A model generated the notes under the pieces. The model made no database searches and had not been told where the DNA came from. It was given only the letters and a program-made list of their open reading frames with translations. A DNA stretch of 64,000 bases from Blastomyces gilchristii SLH14081 (lineage: Eukaryota > Ascomycota > Eurotiomycetes > Onygenales > Ajellomycetaceae): assembly GCF_000003855.2 (NCBI RefSeq), contig NW_003101672.1:1382134-1446133 (forward strand), in the 5' to 3' direction. Positions 46,192 to 57,996 of the stretch are shown in pieces. Position 1 is the stretch's first letter. Each line of letters opens with the position of its first letter. The translations under genes were made by a program, and so were the position numbers.

Positions 46192-48535
46192 ATGGAGGAT
46201 CTAAATGCAACTTCAGGCGAGGTGGTTACCGATACCCCAGCCGTCACCGCTCCCCAGGATGGGCAATCGGTAACTGAGGCTCCCGCCGCCACACTTTCTC
46301 CTAGCCACGTCTCAGGTTGGTTGCGCCTGCTGCCATTATTGGGGTTTTAAATGTTTTGTGTGCATGCTTATCATACGCTCTGTAATTTAGGCTCGCCATC
46401 CAAACCAATTTCGCTTGCTAAAGCAGACCAAGACGTCCCGATTTCAGATAATCCGTTGGATGCGCCCGCATCCCCAAAGCCCCAGAACGAAGAGCTAGAA
46501 AAGGAAGACGAGAAAATGGGGGGAACGGATACAGATGCGAAAAAGGAAAACGGTGTGGGAGACGAAGCTGCTGAAAATTCCGCAACACAGCAACCACCAG
46601 TCGAAAATGTTGATGGCCAACCCGCGCAGACGAAAGCTTCCTTGGAGGCTTCAGCGCGCTCGCACCTGGTAGCCCAAACACACGCTATTATCCTTCCAAG
46701 CTACACGAGCTGGTTTGATATGAACACGATTCATACTGTTGAGAAGAAAGCGCTTCCTGAATTTTTCAATAGCCGAAACCGCAGCAAAACTCCTGCCATC
46801 TACAAAGATTATCGCGATTTCATGATCAACACCTACCGCTTGAACCCTGTCGAGTATCTTACTGTCACTGCCTGCCGACGAAACTTGGCAGGTGATGTGT
46901 GTGCTATTATGCGTGTGCACTCATTCCTTGAGCACTGGGGACTGATCAACTACCAGGTATGCGTCTGCAGTGCAATGAAGATGTATATCGTTTGGCTAAC
47001 TTGCAATACAGGTGGATCCCCAGACAAGGCCTTCCAATATTGGTCCTCCTATGACAGGTCACTTCAGGGTCACAGCAGACACTCCTCGAGGTTTGCAACC
47101 GTTCCAGCCAGCTCCTAACGCAATCGTCACGCCTGGTAAACCCCACCCATCTACTGAACGAGCCGCATCTGCTACGCCAATTCCAAAAGGCGATCTCAAT
47201 CTAGAGATTCGTCGCAATATCTATGACGAAAAGGGGAAAGGCATTACACCAGCTGAGGACAAGGAGAAGCAGACAAATGGCGAAGCCGCAGCCACAAACG
47301 GCACTGGCGGCGATTCTTCAATCAAGACAATGGAAGCTGCAGCGAAGGAACCAAAGAAGATCTTCCACTGCTATTCTTGTGGTATCGACTGCACACGGTT
47401 ACGATTCCATTATGCAAAATCTGCTCCCGTGTCGACTAATCCCAATGCCCCCGATACCAAGTATGATCTCTGCCCGAATTGCTTCCTGCAAGGTAGGCTA
47501 CCATCATCTCACCACGCTTCCGACTTCGTCAAATTGGAGGATAGTCCGTACACCACAATCCCAGATAGAGATGCTCCGTGGAGTAACTCCGAACTCCTCC
47601 TCCTTCTGGAGGGTCTGGAGAATTTCGACGACAACTGGCGACAGATTGCTCGTCATGTTGGCACACGCACATCGGAAGAATGTGTCATGAAATTCCTTCA
47701 GCTCGAAATCGAAGATAAATATTTAGAAGACACCCAGGATAGCTCTCTGATCCGCGCGATGAGCGGAAGAGAGCCCATTAGCCAACTTGACAACCCCGTT
47801 CTCTCCGTTGTATCCTACTTGGCCGAAATGGCCGAACCAGCGGTTGCAGCGGCCGCTGCCGGTCGATCAGTCGAGGAAATACGTCGCGAGCTCCAGAAAC
47901 AACTCGACAGAGGCTTTGCAGGTACCTCACCTACGGACAATAAAGATAAGGATAAGGATATGGACAAGGACGAAGCCAAGGATAAGGACAAGGGCAAAGA
48001 AGGAGAGGCCATGAAGTCTGAAGATTCGATGGAAATCGACGTTGCAACCGAACCTGAATCATCAGCTGTTGTACGGAGTACGGGTGGGGACAAACAATCC
48101 TCGCGTCCTTCTATCGCAACGATTGGTTTGGCTACTGCTGCTGCCCGCGCAGCCGCTTTTGCTTCCAACGAAGAAAGAGAAATGACCCGCCTGGTAGCGG
48201 CGGCCGTTAACATAACACTGCAGAAATTCGACATCAAGCTTGCCCAGTTCACCGAGCTCGAAAAGATTGTTGAAGCCGAGCGGAGAGATTTGGAGCAAGG
48301 CCGGCAACAACTTTTCCTTGACCGCATGGCACTTAAAAAGAGAATTAAGGAAGTTCAGGATCTGCTTAAATCTGCTAGCCTGGAGGGGCCTGAGGAAGGC
48401 GCTGCTATGGCGGCTGATGCGGGAACGGTGGGGATTGGTGAACGTTATGGGTTCCAGCAACCCGCTGCTGGACAAGCGGCGGTTCCTCCTCCACCCAGTG
48501 CGCAAGGTGGCGAGTACAAAACTTTTGAGATTTAA
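46192..48535 (+). CDS. RSC8: SWI/SNF and RSC subunit, Swi3/Rsc8 type
   Basis: Core scaffold subunit of a SWI/SNF-family chromatin-remodelling complex. Exons 46192-46315, 46391-46956, 47012-48535 give 737 aa. The SWIRM domain contains [40 protein letters not shown] and [16 protein letters not shown]-like zinc module follows (HCYSCGIDC ... [20 protein letters not shown]). The SANT domain is [20 protein letters not shown] then [19 protein letters not shown]. The SWIRM-associated C-terminal region has [20 protein letters not shown] and a Leu-rich coiled coil near residues 610-680. A KDKD-type charged repeat (about 47943-48000) lies between SANT and coiled coil. Fungi with one Swi3-like gene use it in both SWI/SNF and RSC. 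Confidence 0.95.
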
Positions 48536-49598
48536 AAAAAACAAAAGAAATGAATAATTGCTTATATCGCTCTGGAAATTTAAAGGAGGGGATGGAGAAG
48601 ATATAAGTTGTTGAGCGAAGGATGATTTGATGTTCGATGGGGGTGTTAAAGTCGAGTTAATAAAATTAGGGGGTTTAACCCTACTACTGCCCTGTGCCTG
48701 GGACGGGGCTCTTCTGTCTTTTTTTTCCTTTCTTTGCTACCAACGGCGCAAGTTCTATGGATAGGTCACCTTACTTTCTCTTTCTATTTTCTTTTTTTTA
48801 ATTCTAGGGGCGGTTCTACAGCTGGGGGAGTTATTTTCATTTAGGTTCTGTTTTTACATTCGCTCGTTTGTTCGTTCTCGACTCGAGCATACCTGCCCCC
48901 CCATATCTGGACTGTCAGAGAGAGGGAGCCCAGGAAAGGAAGCCCTTAATTAATATTCTTCCCACTACATTCAGTTCAAAAGCCCCTGTTCACTTTTCGC
49001 GTCTCAGTGAGTTAACTTATTTTCGGTTAAAAGGTTTGAGGTAATTGGAATTTTTTGCCCCTTCTCCTTTTCTCCATTTCCTCACCCAACATGTGTACGA
49101 TCCGATCTAACAATCGAAATTTCATTCGCGAATTCTAGTTTTTTCCCTATTATTTTCGATCTTAATGGCGGATCAGGGTTATTTTCAATCCCCCCCGGGG
49201 TCTCAACTTTCATCACAGGGTTCCTTGTTATTCCTTGTTGTGTCTGCCTTTTAAAATGCAATTGCTTTACTCTTGTACAGTAGTGGTAGAAAATAAATGT
49301 GACTGGCTGGTTTGAGTTCTCTTCTATGTTTGCCATTTATCTCCTACAGAGTCGTTGATTTGGGATGAATAGATTTCTGGTTGAATAACCACGGTTTTTC
49401 GTCCCCTTTCGAGTAGCATTTTCAGGCTCAATGAATTAAGAGGCGCTGTGACATATTAGCTGTAATGGTAATGTGCTGTACACATATATTCCGTGCTATA
49501 TATACATAGATTATTGCCATTAATGGTGTACCCCTTTCCCGGTTATATAATATAGACTGCTCTAAACCAGTTAGATCAGGCTATGATTACCCCGTACA
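48536..49598. other. Convergent 3' region, RSC8 / RRN5
   Basis: 1.06 kb between converging genes; T-rich runs near 48720-48730 and 48790-48800. No coding sequence is visible. Confidence 0.55.
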
Positions 49599-51314
49599 CT
49601 ATTCAAGCCTCCGCTTCTTTCTACGATTTTCGGATAATTCCTCCTCAACGAAGATGGTATCTGGCCCGAATTCTTCCCATTCACTGCGATACAAAACACG
49701 ATCTCGCCAGTCTATCAAATCCTGTTTCGATTTTTGAGTGCCTGACAGCCTGACCACCGCGATTTTATCGTCGCCTCCCATTTCTATGTCTGAGTCCTCG
49801 TGTTCAGGCAAGAGGGATCGTGGCGGGGATTGGTTCAGTAGTTTCCAAAGGCGGAGCTCTTCAATGCGGCTGGATTTCTGGTCCATGGATGCAGCGTGTA
49901 TTTCTTCGGGGTCCAAGTGTGACTCATCTTCGTCGTCGTCGGATGTGGTTTTGCTTGGTGTAGAAGGGTCCGATACCCCTGAGACAGAATCGTTGCCAGG
50001 CGACTCTTCGGCTTCTGATTGGTTTTCAGATACAGCCACAGATAGCGCAACGCTGCTAGCACGGGAGGTCCTTGATCTGGTGCCTTCTAGCGATAGTTCC
50101 TCCTCAACTTCGTTGTATGTGAGCGGAAGAGGTTTGCAGCCCTTGCGATGTCGTATGTCCGCAACGTCCAGATTATGACGTCGTGGAGCACCTATCCAAA
50201 ACTGTCGAGAATTGTGACTCATTCTCAGGATGTCCACCGCTGCTCCTACATCTTCCCTTCTTATTAGCTTTGCGCGCTCATATCCACCGCGCTGCAGCGA
50301 GCGTAAACGGGACATAGCAAAAAATATAGAGGAATGTACTAAGCGGCGCGTGAGGCTGACTGCTAAGGCATAAAAGTCGGAAAATGCCTCGCAGGTCAGG
50401 GACGGTGTTTCACCATCAACACTGAGGTGGTACCAATTATCCTCGATTCTATTTTGGCCGGCATTCATGAATATCCGCTCCGAAAGCAGAACCCAGTTGC
50501 CGGCATTCAGCAGTTGCGAAGTAGCTATTATACTTGGTGGTGGATGTGAGTTGTCTGGAGCTTCATTTCCACCATCGTCTGAGCGACCCCGCTCAGCATC
50601 TAGCTCATTCTCAACCATCGCCGCAACGTGGCGATCAACAAGCCACATGTCTCCATATTTCCGCCTGCCCATTGTATTTTTGGTCTGCTCGTCCTGTCGA
50701 GATAATGCCAGCGCATTGTCTTCTAAAGCCTGACAGCATTCCTCGCTAATCTCTGAGGCCGCGGGCACGTCGGAGAGAATAAGCGGTTTGCCATAACGGG
50801 TTTTAAGTTGCTGACTCTCAAGTCCACGATGTAGAGCGGCGAGGTAATCCCGTATCTCCATCTCAGATTTTGATCCAAGAAGCGAAGCTATTTCTGGAAT
50901 CCTATCTTTGCCCTTCCTTTCAAGGGCGTTGAATAACATCTCTTTCTCTTTAGAGCTCCAAGTAATAATCCCGAGCTGTGAAGTTGCAAAGCCAGATCCA
51001 CTTGCATCCACCCCCCTATCAACTGCGCTGTGTACAAAGTCATTAAAGAGCTCGACATAGCTGTCAGAAGGAAGCCTCCTATCAGTTCGCGAACCGTTTC
51101 TCCATGATTTAGAATGCACGGTTGCCGAACCGCTGGACTGGGGTCTTGAAGGTCTTGAAGGGCTGCTCAATTCTGTGCTTGACTCAAGCCGAAGTTTTTG
51201 TAATGGTGGCGATGATATGGCGAAGCCTGTAGGAAATACCCCACGGCCAAAGGAGTTATTATCGGAGGAGTCCTCTTCTTCGTCCGGGTCGTAAGCACTT
51301 GCCGTGCTGTTCAT
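49599..51314 (-). CDS. RRN5: Pol I upstream activation factor subunit Rrn5-like
   Basis: Probable subunit of the RNA polymerase I upstream activation factor, needed for rDNA transcription. Single exon, 571 aa. The N-terminus is acidic/Ser-rich and disordered. YVELFNDFVHSAVDRG is followed by a SANT/Myb-like segment ITWSSKEKEMLFNALERKGK plus DRIPEIASLLGSKSEMEIRD, the most diagnostic part of Rrn5. A histone-fold-like helical region follows around SDFYALAVSLTRRLVHSSIF and GAAVDILRMSHNSRQFWI. The C-terminal third is acidic Ser/Asp/Glu-rich, and a final conserved block reads DLIDWRDRVLYRSEWEEFGP then a basic NRRKKRRLE tail (nuclear signal). The gene is divergent from IRC3 across only 355 bp. Confidence 0.82.
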   Translation of the reverse strand: MNSTASAYDPDEEEDSSDNNSFGRGVFPTGFAISSPPLQKLRLESSTELSSPSRPSRPQSSGSATVHSKSWRNGSRTDRRLPSDSYVELFNDFVHSAVDRGVDASGSGFATSQLGIITWSSKEKEMLFNALERKGKDRIPEIASLLGSKSEMEIRDYLAALHRGLESQQLKTRYGKPLILSDVPAASEISEECCQALEDNALALSRQDEQTKNTMGRRKYGDMWLVDRHVAAMVENELDAERGRSDDGGNEAPDNSHPPPSIIATSQLLNAGNWVLLSERIFMNAGQNRIEDNWYHLSVDGETPSLTCEAFSDFYALAVSLTRRLVHSSIFFAMSRLRSLQRGGYERAKLIRREDVGAAVDILRMSHNSRQFWIGAPRRHNLDVADIRHRKGCKPLPLTYNEVEEELSLEGTRSRTSRASSVALSVAVSENQSEAEESPGNDSVSGVSDPSTPSKTTSDDDEDESHLDPEEIHAASMDQKSSRIEELRLWKLLNQSPPRSLLPEHEDSDIEMGGDDKIAVVRLSGTQKSKQDLIDWRDRVLYRSEWEEFGPDTIFVEEELSENRRKKRRLE

Positions 51315-51669
51315 GTTTAAGAATGGCTACCAATCGCGAGCTCCACCGCTGGTTAACATGTTCTGAACACCTTCGAGGATCCGCTGGTAGAAACAACATG
51401 ACACCTTAACTCCTAACCAAGAAATGTAATGCAAAAATAATAGTCATGGGAGTGAAAATTGTTCGATCGTGGCCACGTTGATACTTTCAACAAATCGTGT
51501 TGTTTTCAATCAGAGAAACAATTTGAAATATCTTGCGCTTTAGAGTTGAGTTTACCCTCAACAGTTTGCATTGTTTGCATCCAGCATCCCAGCCATCCCG
51601 AAACTAATCTCCGCCACAGCTTGACCATGTTTGAGCTGAGTGACCATTGATTAACAACAGCCATGGAAG
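51315..51669. other. Short divergent promoter, RRN5 / IRC3
   Basis: 355 bp separate the two start codons, so the promoters must be compact or shared. An out-of-frame ATG at 51663 begins a 24-codon upstream frame that overlaps the IRC3 start. Confidence 0.6.
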
Positions 51670-53708
51670 ATGAGGTGGTTGACGAAATGTATGCGAGAAT
51701 TCAGGTGCGCTGCTGCCTATGGGAATTACCTACTTAGCCATCGATCCCTCTCCTCTGCAGCAGCAGCAGCAGCAACAGCAGCAAAATCCGCCACACCCCA
51801 CTTGCCTTGCTCTTTACTCCCAACCACTGATTTTCGGCTTCGGAGTTACCAAGAAGAATGTATACAGTCTGTCCTCTCATATTTGGAGAAGGGCCACAAA
51901 AGGCTAGGTATTTCGCTAGCAACGGGGAGTGGGAAAACTGTGAGCAGTACACTTCATATTTGCCCACCTCGGACCCTTTCGCTAACTTCTGATTGGGACA
52001 GGTAATTTTTACACAGCTGATCGATCGCATTCCTCCCCGCGATGAAATCGCGAAACAAACCCTTATTCTAGTCCATCGAAAGGAGCTGGTAGAACAGGCA
52101 GCAAAGCACTGCATGCTTGCCTACCCGGGGAAGACCATCGAAATTGAAATGGGGAATAGTCACGCAACAGGAACAGCGGAAATAACCATAGCGTCCATCC
52201 GCAGCCTCCTTTCAAAAGGGCGGATTGAAAAGTTTGACCCGGAGAGATATAAACTCATTTTGGTGGATGAAGCACACCACATCGTGGCTCCGTCGTATAG
52301 AGAAGCGCTTGAATATTTCGGCTTGAATGAAGCGTCGGAAGGATCTCCAGCGCTCGTTGGCGTGTCGGCAACTTTTTCGCGATTCGATGGACTGAAGTTG
52401 GGAGCTGCTATTGACCACATCGTCTACCATAAGGATTACATCGATATGATTGGTGAAAAGTGGCTTGCTGATGCGGTCTTCACGACGGTGAATTCCAGAG
52501 CTGATCTGTCAAAAGTTTCGGATGCGCCTAATGGCGATTTTCAGACCGGTCAGTTATCAGCAGCAGTTAACACTGACACAATAAACGACATTACTGTCCG
52601 AGCTTGGCTCTCCAGGGCGAGGGAGAGAAAATCAACCCTCGTTTTTGGGGTCGACATTGAGCACGTCAAGTGCCTTACTGAGAGATTCCGCAGGTTTGGC
52701 ATCGATGCGAGATATATTACCAGTCAGACTCCCAAAGATCTCCGTACCAATGAACTTGAAGCTTTCCGCAACCAAGAATACCCAGTTTTGGTAAACTGCG
52801 GACTTTTTACAGAGGGAACAGACATCCCTAATATTGATTGTGTGCTTCTTGCACGCCCGACGAGATCTAAAAACCTTTTGATCCAAATGATTGGAAGAGG
52901 ATTAAGACTATATCCGGGGAAGAAGAACTGCCATATCATTGATATGGTTGCGTCTCTTGACACTGGTGTGACTACCACGCCTACCCTATTTGGCCTTCAC
53001 CCGGACGAAGGACTTGATGAAACCAAGATGGAGGACATAGAGAAACTCAAAGGCCACGAAGGGGATGGCTTTAAATCAAAACCGAAGCCCTCCGCGATTT
53101 CTGCGGATAAAGTGACAGTTGATTTTACCGATTATGATTCCGTACATGATTTGCTTCAGGATACTTCAGGCGAAAGACATATTCGTTCACTAAGCAAAAA
53201 TGCTTGGGTATCAGTGAGCCCTGATCGATATGTGCTGAATGCGCCCTCTGGAAGAATCACAATCGCCGGGGATGACGCCGGCTTGTATTCGGTATCTCAT
53301 GTTAGAGCTTTAAGCCCTACTTCACATTCAAAAAGCCCGTTCAGCCGCCCCCGAGAGATCGCCTCGTCACTTGAATTGGCCCAAGCAGTGCACGCCGCCG
53401 ATACGCTGGCTAGCCGCATTTTTCCGCCGGTTTTTGTGGCCACATGGCAACCATGGAGAAAGAAGTACGCTAGCCATGGCCAGATTGCGTTTCTTAACAA
53501 GCATCTTCCATTCGATAATCAGATTAAGCCAGGGGATATTACGAAAGGTGATGCAGCGGATATGATTACGAAGGTCAAGCACGGGGCCAAGGGGCAGTTC
53601 AAGAACATAATCGCCATCAAACGGCGTCTGGACAGAGAAAAGACCAAGGAATCTAGGCTAGAGGAGCTGAAGAGCAGGGAGGAAGTTAAAGTTGGTCCGC
53701 TCAATTAG
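51670..53708 (+). CDS. IRC3: Mitochondrial DEAD/H-box helicase Irc3
   Basis: Superfamily 2 helicase expected to act on branched mitochondrial DNA. Exons 51670-51939 and 52002-53708 join in phase 0, 658 aa. The N-terminus [20 protein letters not shown] is Arg-rich without acids, as for a mitochondrial presequence. An Ala run encoded by a GCA/CAG repeat (51757-51782) follows. [13 protein letters not shown] is the Q-like motif. Walker A is ATGSGKT split at the intron, DEAH is VDEAHH, and motif III is GVSATFSR. The helicase C domain contains [20 protein letters not shown] and [20 protein letters not shown] (motif VI). The C-terminal ~250 residues are the Irc3-specific extension, including [20 protein letters not shown]. 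An out-of-frame ATG lies 7 nt upstream. Confidence 0.93.
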
Positions 53709-54126
53709 AAAACTTTTTTGGTTACTCGTTGAGTTGTGTGCGCTGTGTAAAATGATACCCATGTATAATAATATCTGCATGTATGTGTATGTATGTATAA
53801 TTAAACTTTTAAATATTCTTTGAAGACGAACATTTACTCTCTTAAGGTATGTTTCCAAAAATATGCTGTTCGTGGTGGTCTGTGCGCGACTTCCGAAAAT
53901 AAGGTTTGCTTGCTTTTCTCCGAGCTCCCTATCCTATCTCAACCTCCTTTTGGTGCTTTTGTCTGTCCGTTTTTCTCGTTGCTCACCTGCTCCCCTCTCC
54001 CCCCTCTCCTTCCGCCTCCCTTTTTCTCCCACCTCTCCCCTCTCAGTCCTGGATTCGTTTTCGCACATTTCGTGGGCTTGTGCTCTTCTGTCGTAATCGA
54101 GTCGCGGATGAGTGCGCGTCCTTCAA
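53709..54126. other. Intergenic, IRC3 / BST1
   Basis: 417 bp between tandem plus-strand genes. The second half is a C/T-rich leader (53930-54060), which produces spurious Leu/Pro/Ser-rich frames. No gene is supported. Confidence 0.55.
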
Positions 54127-57100
54127 ATGCAGAGGCGCCTCTCCGGCTCACATCAACCAGACCAGTCGCATCCAGTTATTGACGCAGCGTCCGCAAGGAG
54201 ACATGGGCCTGCCATTGATGGCACATGTCATTCATTTGCCCCACAGATGAACCAGCAGAAAGCGACAGATCTGTATAGCGGAGAGGAATCCAATTCATCC
54301 CTGTTCACTAGCACCCGTAGATTTGCGGGTGGCACGGCATATCCGCCTCCCCTTAACGTCCCAACTCGACAGAAAGCTGTCATGCCATTTGAATCGCAAT
54401 CCTTTTCGTCAACGATAGATAAGCTGATGGAGGGCCAAAGACTACGAAGATCCCGGCTGCGAAACCCGTGGTCATGTTCTCTCCTGACACTGTCCCTGAC
54501 CTTCCTGAGTGCGCTCGCCCTTTTTGGAATCATTCACTCCTACATGACCCGCCAAATCGACCCACAAGGCTGTAATACGCCTCGAATGATGCCCACTTAT
54601 ATTAAACTCATTGGCTTCGATACGGAACATACCCGCTTCGCGAGTAAATATGGACTATACCTGTATCGGGAGCGTGGGGTTGACGAATATAGCGAACAAG
54701 ATATTGGGGTAGGGAGATATTCTGTTTTATTTTCTTTCTATTTTCCTTTTGGATTTTTGTATATTGGGTCAATCTAGCGCCAATCAATGCTAACTATTGG
54801 AATAGCTTAGGGGTGTGCCAGTATTGTTCCTCCCTGGAAATGCTGGGAGCTACAGGCAAGGCCGGTCACTAGCATCGGAAGCGTCGTTATATTTCCAGAA
54901 TGTAATAAGATATGACCAGGACAAACTCAATGCGGGGACCCGAAGTTTAGATTTCTTCATGGCGGATTTCAACGAGGACATGGCGGCATTTCACGGACAA
55001 ACGTTACTCGACCAGGCCGAATACGTAAACGAAGCTCTAGCCTATATACTCTCTCTCTATCATGACCCTAAACGCCCTGGGAGAGACCCGAACCTCCCAG
55101 ACCCTAGCTCCGTGATTCTAATTGGTCATTCGATGGGTGGGATCGTTGCTCGAACGGTGCTTACAATGTCGAATTACCAGGCAAATTCGGTGAACACGAT
55201 CATTACGATGTCAACCCCTCACGCTCGGCCTCCAGTATCGTTTGATGTAGATGTTGTTCGCACGTACAAACAGATTAATGATTACTGGCGTGAAGCATAT
55301 TCTCAGAAATGGGCCAACAACAATCCGTTATGGCACGTTACTTTGATATCTATTGCTGGAGGTGGTGGGGACTCGATTGTCCCTTCTGATTATACAAGTC
55401 TATCGTCCCTTGTTCCTGAAACACACGGATTTACCGTATTCACATCCACTATCCCAAATGTTTGGACTGGAATGGATCACCTTTCCATCGCTTGGTGCGA
55501 CTCGTTCCGAAAAGTAATCATTCGCTCACTTTTCGACTTGGTGGACGTTAGACGATCGTCCCAGACGAAGCAGAGAGCGGAAAGAATGAGCGTATTCAAA
55601 AAATGGTACCTCACGGGGATGGAAGCCATTTCTGAAAGGACTCTCCCACAAAAAGGTCAGTTTTTCATCATCAGCTATCCGTTCATTTTCCATACTTACC
55701 GGTTTCACAGACCCGACAACACTCTTGACTTTGGAAGATAATACAAATTCAATTCTACCCCAAGGGCAGCGGCTAGTTTTGCGCAGTTTTGGTAACCGCC
55801 AGTTACCCAAAGCGCATCTTCTTCCCGTTCCTCCCCAAGGCGCTTCAGGGAAAAAGTTTACCCTTCTAACAGATCAACGTCTTGATCCTCCTGGTGGCAA
55901 CGGGAAACTAGAAGTCTTATTCTGTAGTGTCTTCCCTTTGCGAGCTGGCCATTCAGCTGCCCTCTTATCTTTGAATATGGATCTCTCAGGCGGCAGCGCC
56001 GGTTCCACTCGGTTGGCTTGCAAGAGTGCCGTAGAGGATGTAATACATCTTCCAGCATCGACACGCTCGTCCAAGTTCGCTTTCGATGATGCTATTCCAT
56101 TTTCATATCTGCAATATAACTTGGAGGATCTGGTGGAGCATCAATTCGTAGCTGTTGTTGACAAAGCTTCCAAACATTCCTCGGGTTGGCTTGTTGCGGA
56201 ATTTTCAGACAGCTCCGACGCTCTCATCCAAACCAAGGTTGGACTTGGCCGCCTGTTGGGTGCCGGACTTAATATTCGACTTCCTGCAGAACGACCAATG
56301 TTGACCGAAGTGAAAATACCCGCTCTATACTCGAGTCTCTTAGCTTATAAGCTGAGAGTCGGCAAACAGCCGTGCGGTGAGCATGCTGAGCTGTTTACTC
56401 CCCTACTACGACAGTATATTTCGGAACCACATGAATCGAAGTACTTTGTCAATGTCAAAGAAGCCGATATCAACTTGCATGGTGTTGCACCCTATATGCC
56501 TCCCCACCTTCGAGAGCAAAGTGCTATTCGTGGCATTTCGTTTCAGCTTTGGTCTGACCCTAGCTGCAATGCCTCAATGGAGCTTTCGTTGCGTGTGGAC
56601 GTTATCGGTAGCATGGGGAAACTTGCCATGCGATATCGTACGGTCTTTGCGGCGCTTCCACTTCTTGTGATTGCACTAGTTCTCCGGAAGCAGTTCCAGA
56701 TATATGACAAAACAGGTTTGTCCTACTACCTCCACGCTTTTGAACGGATTCTGACTTTATTAGGCGTTTTTATCCCTTTCTCGGAGGCACTGGATCATTG
56801 TCTCCGATTCTCATTACCGCTCTTATTCACCATACTGACATTTGTTGCAACATCTTTGGCAACATCAACCTCTGGAATGGACAACCCGGAGAAAGTATTA
56901 ATGGATTGGCGATCGAACTCCACCGAAACTGTCATAGACTTCACTAGGAACGATTTACTTTTGGGCTCTCAAGATAGCTTTTTCTGGTTCTTGATCCCAT
57001 TGTTTGGTCTGATCAGCATCGGATTGTGCGCTGTGGTAAATTACATTGTCGTGGCTTTGATTTATGGCCTGTCGACAGTCCGTAGAATGTTGGTATCACG

Positions 57101-57996
57101 CCGAGGGTACATAAAACATGATGACCCAAAGTAAGCTGATTCACAGCAATAACAACGCCCGAGGTGTATCTTGAAATTTTTGCTGACTTGCCTTTAGACC
57201 TGCGGCGATTTACCCATCACTCTCTCCGAGACAAAGGATCATTAACTCCGCTGTTTTACTGTGTTTCGTGGCAACTGTCATTCCATATCAGTTCGCGTAT
57301 CTCGTAGCATGCATTGTGCAATTAGCAACCTGCGTGCAGACTTTGCAATATGCGAGAGAAACGGTGAGCATAACTCCCAATTCACATTGCCCTCGTAAGT
57401 TTAATTAGCTGATGCTGATAAATGAGAGCAGAAATCGAACTCGCAGTATAATTTCTACAATTACGTTCATTCCGTCTTCGTCCTTATGCTATGGATACTA
57501 CCGGTTAATGTCCTTGTGTTTGCGGTTTGGGTTCACAATCTCGCTGTCCACTGGTGGACGCCGTTCGCATCGCATCACAATGTCTTATCTATAATGCCAT
57601 TTATACTTCTCGTGGAGACGCTCACAAATGGGAATATGATCCCAAGAGTAACCTCAAGGTACGTGGTATTCTGAGTTAACCCCCTGGAACCGGAATACTC
57701 CCGTTCGCTGCCCCGCCTTGTTGCCTTCAACCTTAACATGTTCTTCTTTATAATCCAGATTGCGACATATCACTTCGGCCTTATTTATTATCCTCGCTGT
57801 ATATGCCGCGCTCTACGGAGTCACATATGCATATCTCCTTCATCACATTGCCAATGTAGTCACTGCGTGGCTTGTTTGTGTACATTTTGCCAGCAGTGGT
57901 TTCTTGCTCCAGAATTTAAGCCAAGCCTTCGAGAGCTCGGGCTTCGGTGAAGACGGGCCTCCGGCAACTAATGGTCATGTTAAAAAGCTCCCTTAA
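54127..57996 (+). CDS. BST1: GPI inositol-deacylase Bst1
   Basis: ER membrane serine hydrolase that removes the inositol acyl chain from GPI-anchored proteins so they leave the ER efficiently (human PGAP1). Six exons: 54127-54708, 54806-55655, 55711-57130, 57198-57363, 57432-57658, 57759-57996, frame-consistent, 1160 aa. A single N-terminal membrane segment follows RSRLRNPWSCSLLTLSLTFL. The lumenal lipase domain has VPVLFLPGNAGSYRQ and the nucleophile elbow VILIGHSMGG (Ser near residue 303). NTIITMSTPHARPPVSFD and NVWTGMDHLSIAWCDSFRK follow, the latter with the catalytic His region. A beta-rich lumenal region comes next. A C-terminal membrane domain has about seven or eight hydrophobic segments, spread over exons 3-6. 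The start is the first ATG of the frame (54127). A later start at 54247 is possible because the first 40 residues are low in conservation. Confidence 0.95.
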
